NCBI GenBank assembly: GCA_902773245.1
Contig: CACYDY010000190.1
Span: 1 to 6,478 of the forward strand
Length of the DNA: 6,478 bases
From: an uncultured Ruminococcus sp.
GTDB lineage: Bacteria > Bacillota > Clostridia > Oscillospirales > Acutalibacteraceae
Reading direction: 5' to 3'
Every line of letters begins with the position of its first letter. Position 1 is the stretch's first letter. Shown piece by piece: positions 5,081-6,478 of this stretch. The notes beneath the pieces were generated by a model, which saw nothing but the letters and a program-made list of their open reading frames with translations, searched no databases and was not told the origin of the DNA. The position numbers and the translations under genes were made by a program.

Positions 5081-6022
5081 ATGGATAAACTTTCTCCCGA
5101 TAAAATTTTTACCAAAACATTTAAATACGTATTCTTTAAAATGCTGATGCCGATCGCGTCACTGGTTGTGTCCTTGATATCACTGAAAATTATTTCGGCG
5201 ATCTATAAGGGAGAGGTTGGAATCATCGGAACTCTCATCTGGCTTGTGATAACGATTGGTTTTGGATTCGGAATTAACTTCTTTTGGGGGTATAAGTTCC
5301 GTGCTTCTCATGTTGCGGTTGTGACCGACGCAGTTTCGGTCGGAGTTCTCCCCGAGGATATGAATGCGATGGCTAAGGAGGCTGTGGAGTACCGCTTTCC
5401 GACGTGCAATGATTACTTGGCTTATAAGGTTGCCGTAAAGAGCGCCATTATGCAGCTGCAGAAGGATCTTAACACATTTGCATTTGCAGAGAGAAAGAAG
5501 AGTGTGCCCGTTCTCGGTCAGCTTATCTCTTTTGCTCAGATCATTGTAGGCTTCGCTTTGAGCTTTACATACGACCTCATCTTGGGCTACACGTTCTGGC
5601 GTGACGGAAAGCCGCTGTACAACAGCGCCGCCGACGGACTTGCGATCTACTACAACTGTTGGAAGAGAATTGCTCAGAATGTTTTGTTCCTGGCGCTTGA
5701 GATCGTTGTGGGTATGACTGTAGGATTTGTATTTGTGGGAGCTATCGGAGCAGCTGTTCTGGCGCCGACAAACGGTCCTCTCGCAGGCGGTCTTGCAGGC
5801 GCTGCAGTCGGATTCTTCCTTTGCAAAACAGCAAAGATCTTTATTGACAGCAATCTTATGATCAGAACAATGTTCCCTTTCTTTGAGGAAGCGCAGTATG
5901 CCGATATCACCGAAGAAGAATACGGTTCAATATACAGATCCTCTCCGAAGTACGCTAAGATCTATCAGAAGTCACAGTCCGAATTGCAGAGATCATCTCA
6001 GGAGTCCAATCAGATCTATTAA
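5081..6022 (+). CDS. Membrane protein of unknown function, 313 aa
   Basis: I do not recognise a named family. The start ATG 5081 has GGAGG (5067-5071) nine bases upstream and a good promoter. The protein has two hydrophobic segments near the N-terminus (about residues 17-42 and 47-71). A soluble, mostly helical loop follows (about 72-142), containing VTDAVSVGVLPED and EAVEYRFPTCNDYLAYKVAV. Further membrane segments lie at about 145-173, 195-228 and 232-256, the last two joined by a glycine- and alanine-rich stretch (GAIGAAVLAPTNGPLAGG) typical of tight helix packing. The tail is hydrophilic, rich in glutamate, serine and glutamine, and includes several tyrosines. No catalytic motif, signal peptidase site or binding motif stands out. 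It is a single-gene transcript with its own promoter and terminator, so context gives no function. Confidence 0.88.
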   Translation: MDKLSPDKIFTKTFKYVFFKMLMPIASLVVSLISLKIISAIYKGEVGIIGTLIWLVITIGFGFGINFFWGYKFRASHVAVVTDAVSVGVLPEDMNAMAKEAVEYRFPTCNDYLAYKVAVKSAIMQLQKDLNTFAFAERKKSVPVLGQLISFAQIIVGFALSFTYDLILGYTFWRDGKPLYNSAADGLAIYYNCWKRIAQNVLFLALEIVVGMTVGFVFVGAIGAAVLAPTNGPLAGGLAGAAVGFFLCKTAKIFIDSNLMIRTMFPFFEEAQYADITEEEYGSIYRSSPKYAKIYQKSQSELQRSSQESNQIY

Positions 6023-6072
6023 TAGCGTCGTTAATCAAAAAATTTCTTTATTTCATGTTTCTCCTTTCGATT

Positions 6073-6113
6073 GTTCCCGATGACAGCGGTTTGTTGTCGG
6101 GAACTGATTTTTT
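6073..6113 (+). terminator. Intrinsic terminator after the 313-aa membrane-protein gene
   Basis: A stem of 13 pairs, including two G-T wobbles, is formed by 6073-6085 and 6092-6104. The outer eight pairs, GTTCCCGA with TCGGGAAC, are perfect. The loop has six bases and a run of six T follows (6108-6113). It lies 50 bases after the stop codon and separates this gene from the infC transcription unit. Confidence 0.88.
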
Positions 6114-6231
6114 GAATAGATAAACTTGTCGGCGGAAGAAGAAAGAACGCTGTCTGAAAAACAGGAATATTTTTGAAAAGGAAACTGTATAATAGCTTTT
6201 GCAGGCAAATTCAAAAATTTTAAAAAAATTG

Positions 6232-6260
6232 TTGACAAGACAAGGAAAAGATGTTAAAAT
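6232..6260 (+). promoter_or_regulatory. Sigma-A promoter of the infC operon
   Basis: Perfect TTGACA (6232-6237), a 17-base spacer and TAAAAT (6255-6260), with TGT directly before the -10 (6252-6254) making it an extended -10 promoter. Transcription should begin near 6267, leaving a leader of about 168 bases before the infC start. Confidence 0.9.
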
Positions 6261-6266
6261 ACTAAA

Positions 6267-6434
6267 GGACAATAAAGCAAAGCGTTTGACGCTTTCACCT
6301 GTGGGGTGTCGTCTGCACGGGTCAATACTTGCGAACTGCTCTGTTTTGTGTGTGAAATGGGGTATTTGCAGTGTTGTGCGGCAGACGGAAACGTCTGCGT
6401 TTTTTATTGATATTTCGGTTGGAGGTGCTTAACA
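6267..6434 (+). promoter_or_regulatory. Attenuator leader of infC, candidate L20-type leader
   Basis: In Firmicutes the infC-rpmI-rplT operon is commonly controlled by L20, which binds the leader and promotes premature termination. This leader has the matching logic. A 5' hairpin (AAAGCGT 6279-6285 with ACGCTTT 6289-6295) and a short one (CACC with GGTG, 6296-6308) come first. CGTCTGC at 6310-6316 can then pair perfectly with GCAGACG at 6381-6387, the 5' arm of the terminator, forming an antiterminator. If that pairing is blocked, the terminator at 6381-6405 forms. The leader ends with ribosome binding site GGAGGTG (6421-6427). The L20 identity is inferred from the gene order and logic. The pairings are visible in the sequence. 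Confidence 0.75.
6381..6405 (+). terminator. Regulated terminator inside the infC leader
   Basis: GCAGACG (6381-6387) and CGTCTGC (6392-6398) form a seven-base perfect stem closed by a GAAA tetraloop, followed by six T (6400-6405). It lies upstream of the infC ribosome binding site, so it acts as an attenuator rather than an operon end. Its 5' arm can instead pair with 6310-6316. Confidence 0.87.
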
Positions 6435-6478
6435 ATTAGCAACAAGGAACTTCTCATTAATGAGGAAATTCGAGAAAA
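6435..6478 (+). CDS. infC: Translation initiation factor IF-3, 5' fragment
   Basis: Only the first 14 full codons lie in the window. After the initiating residue they read SNKELLINEEIRE, the conserved IF-3 N-terminus (INExIR). IF-3 binds the 30S subunit, keeps it from joining 50S and checks the start codon. The start is AUU at 6435-6437, with GGAGGTG (6421-6427) seven bases upstream. The frame is closed by a TGA at 6408-6410, and no ATG, GTG or TTG lies between that stop and the conserved residues, so no ordinary start is available. AUU starts are known for infC in other bacteria, where IF-3 discriminates against its own start codon and so limits its own synthesis. The downstream partners expected are rpmI and rplT, outside the window. 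Confidence 0.93.
   Translation, partial: MSNKELLINEEIRE

Noticed and set aside
6126..6176. 16-codon TTG-started frame between the terminator and the infC promoter
   Set aside because: No ribosome binding site and no promoter with both boxes upstream. A TATAAT at 6188-6193 also lacks a suitable -35.
6199..6432. 77-codon plus-strand frame covering the infC leader
   Set aside because: It starts upstream of the infC promoter's -35 box and crosses the attenuator hairpins, so the infC transcript would not contain its start, and no ribosome binding site precedes it.

Overview
The window looks like chromosomal DNA of a Gram-positive anaerobe in the Clostridia, most likely an Oscillospiraceae/Ruminococcaceae-type gut bacterium. 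The evidence is the gene content (DUF177/YceD next to rpmF, der next to plsY, infC), strong GGAGG-type ribosome binding sites on every gene, near-consensus sigma-A promoters with 17-18 base spacers, and protein signatures typical of Firmicutes. The species cannot be fixed from the sequence.

Layout. (1) Bases 1-885 hold a compact ribosome operon: a consensus promoter, a zinc-binding YceD/DUF177 protein, a possible internal promoter, ribosomal protein L32 (rpmF) and an intrinsic terminator. (2) Bases 886-1630 hold a 57-residue membrane protein and then about 500 bases of non-coding DNA. That stretch contains a multi-hairpin dispersed repeat (copy A) and a 178-base palindromic MITE-like element that ends 41 bases before der. 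(3) Bases 1631-3688 encode the ribosome-assembly GTPase Der and the acyl-phosphate glycerol-3-phosphate acyltransferase PlsY, closely spaced as an operon. (4) Bases 3689-4047 hold a second, shorter copy of the dispersed repeat (B), a strong terminator, an orphan sigma-A promoter and a minus-strand terminator. (5) A minus-strand gene (4048-4722) encodes a multi-spanning membrane protein with a faint resemblance to CPBP-type intramembrane proteases. (6) An AT-rich divergent promoter region leads to a 313-residue membrane protein of unknown function (5081-6022) with its own terminator. (7) Bases 6114-6478 hold the promoter, a roughly 168-base attenuator leader and the first codons of infC (IF-3), which starts at AUU.

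The recognisable genes concern growth: ribosome assembly and composition (YceD, L32, Der), initiation (IF-3) and phospholipid synthesis (PlsY). The two larger membrane proteins and the small one are unassigned. I see no convincing evidence of a new multi-gene system such as defence, CRISPR or biosynthesis. The most interesting material is non-coding: the palindromic element in the der leader, the two-copy hairpin repeat family, the orphan promoter pointing antisense into the membrane-protein gene, and the infC leader with its mutually exclusive pairings and AUU start.
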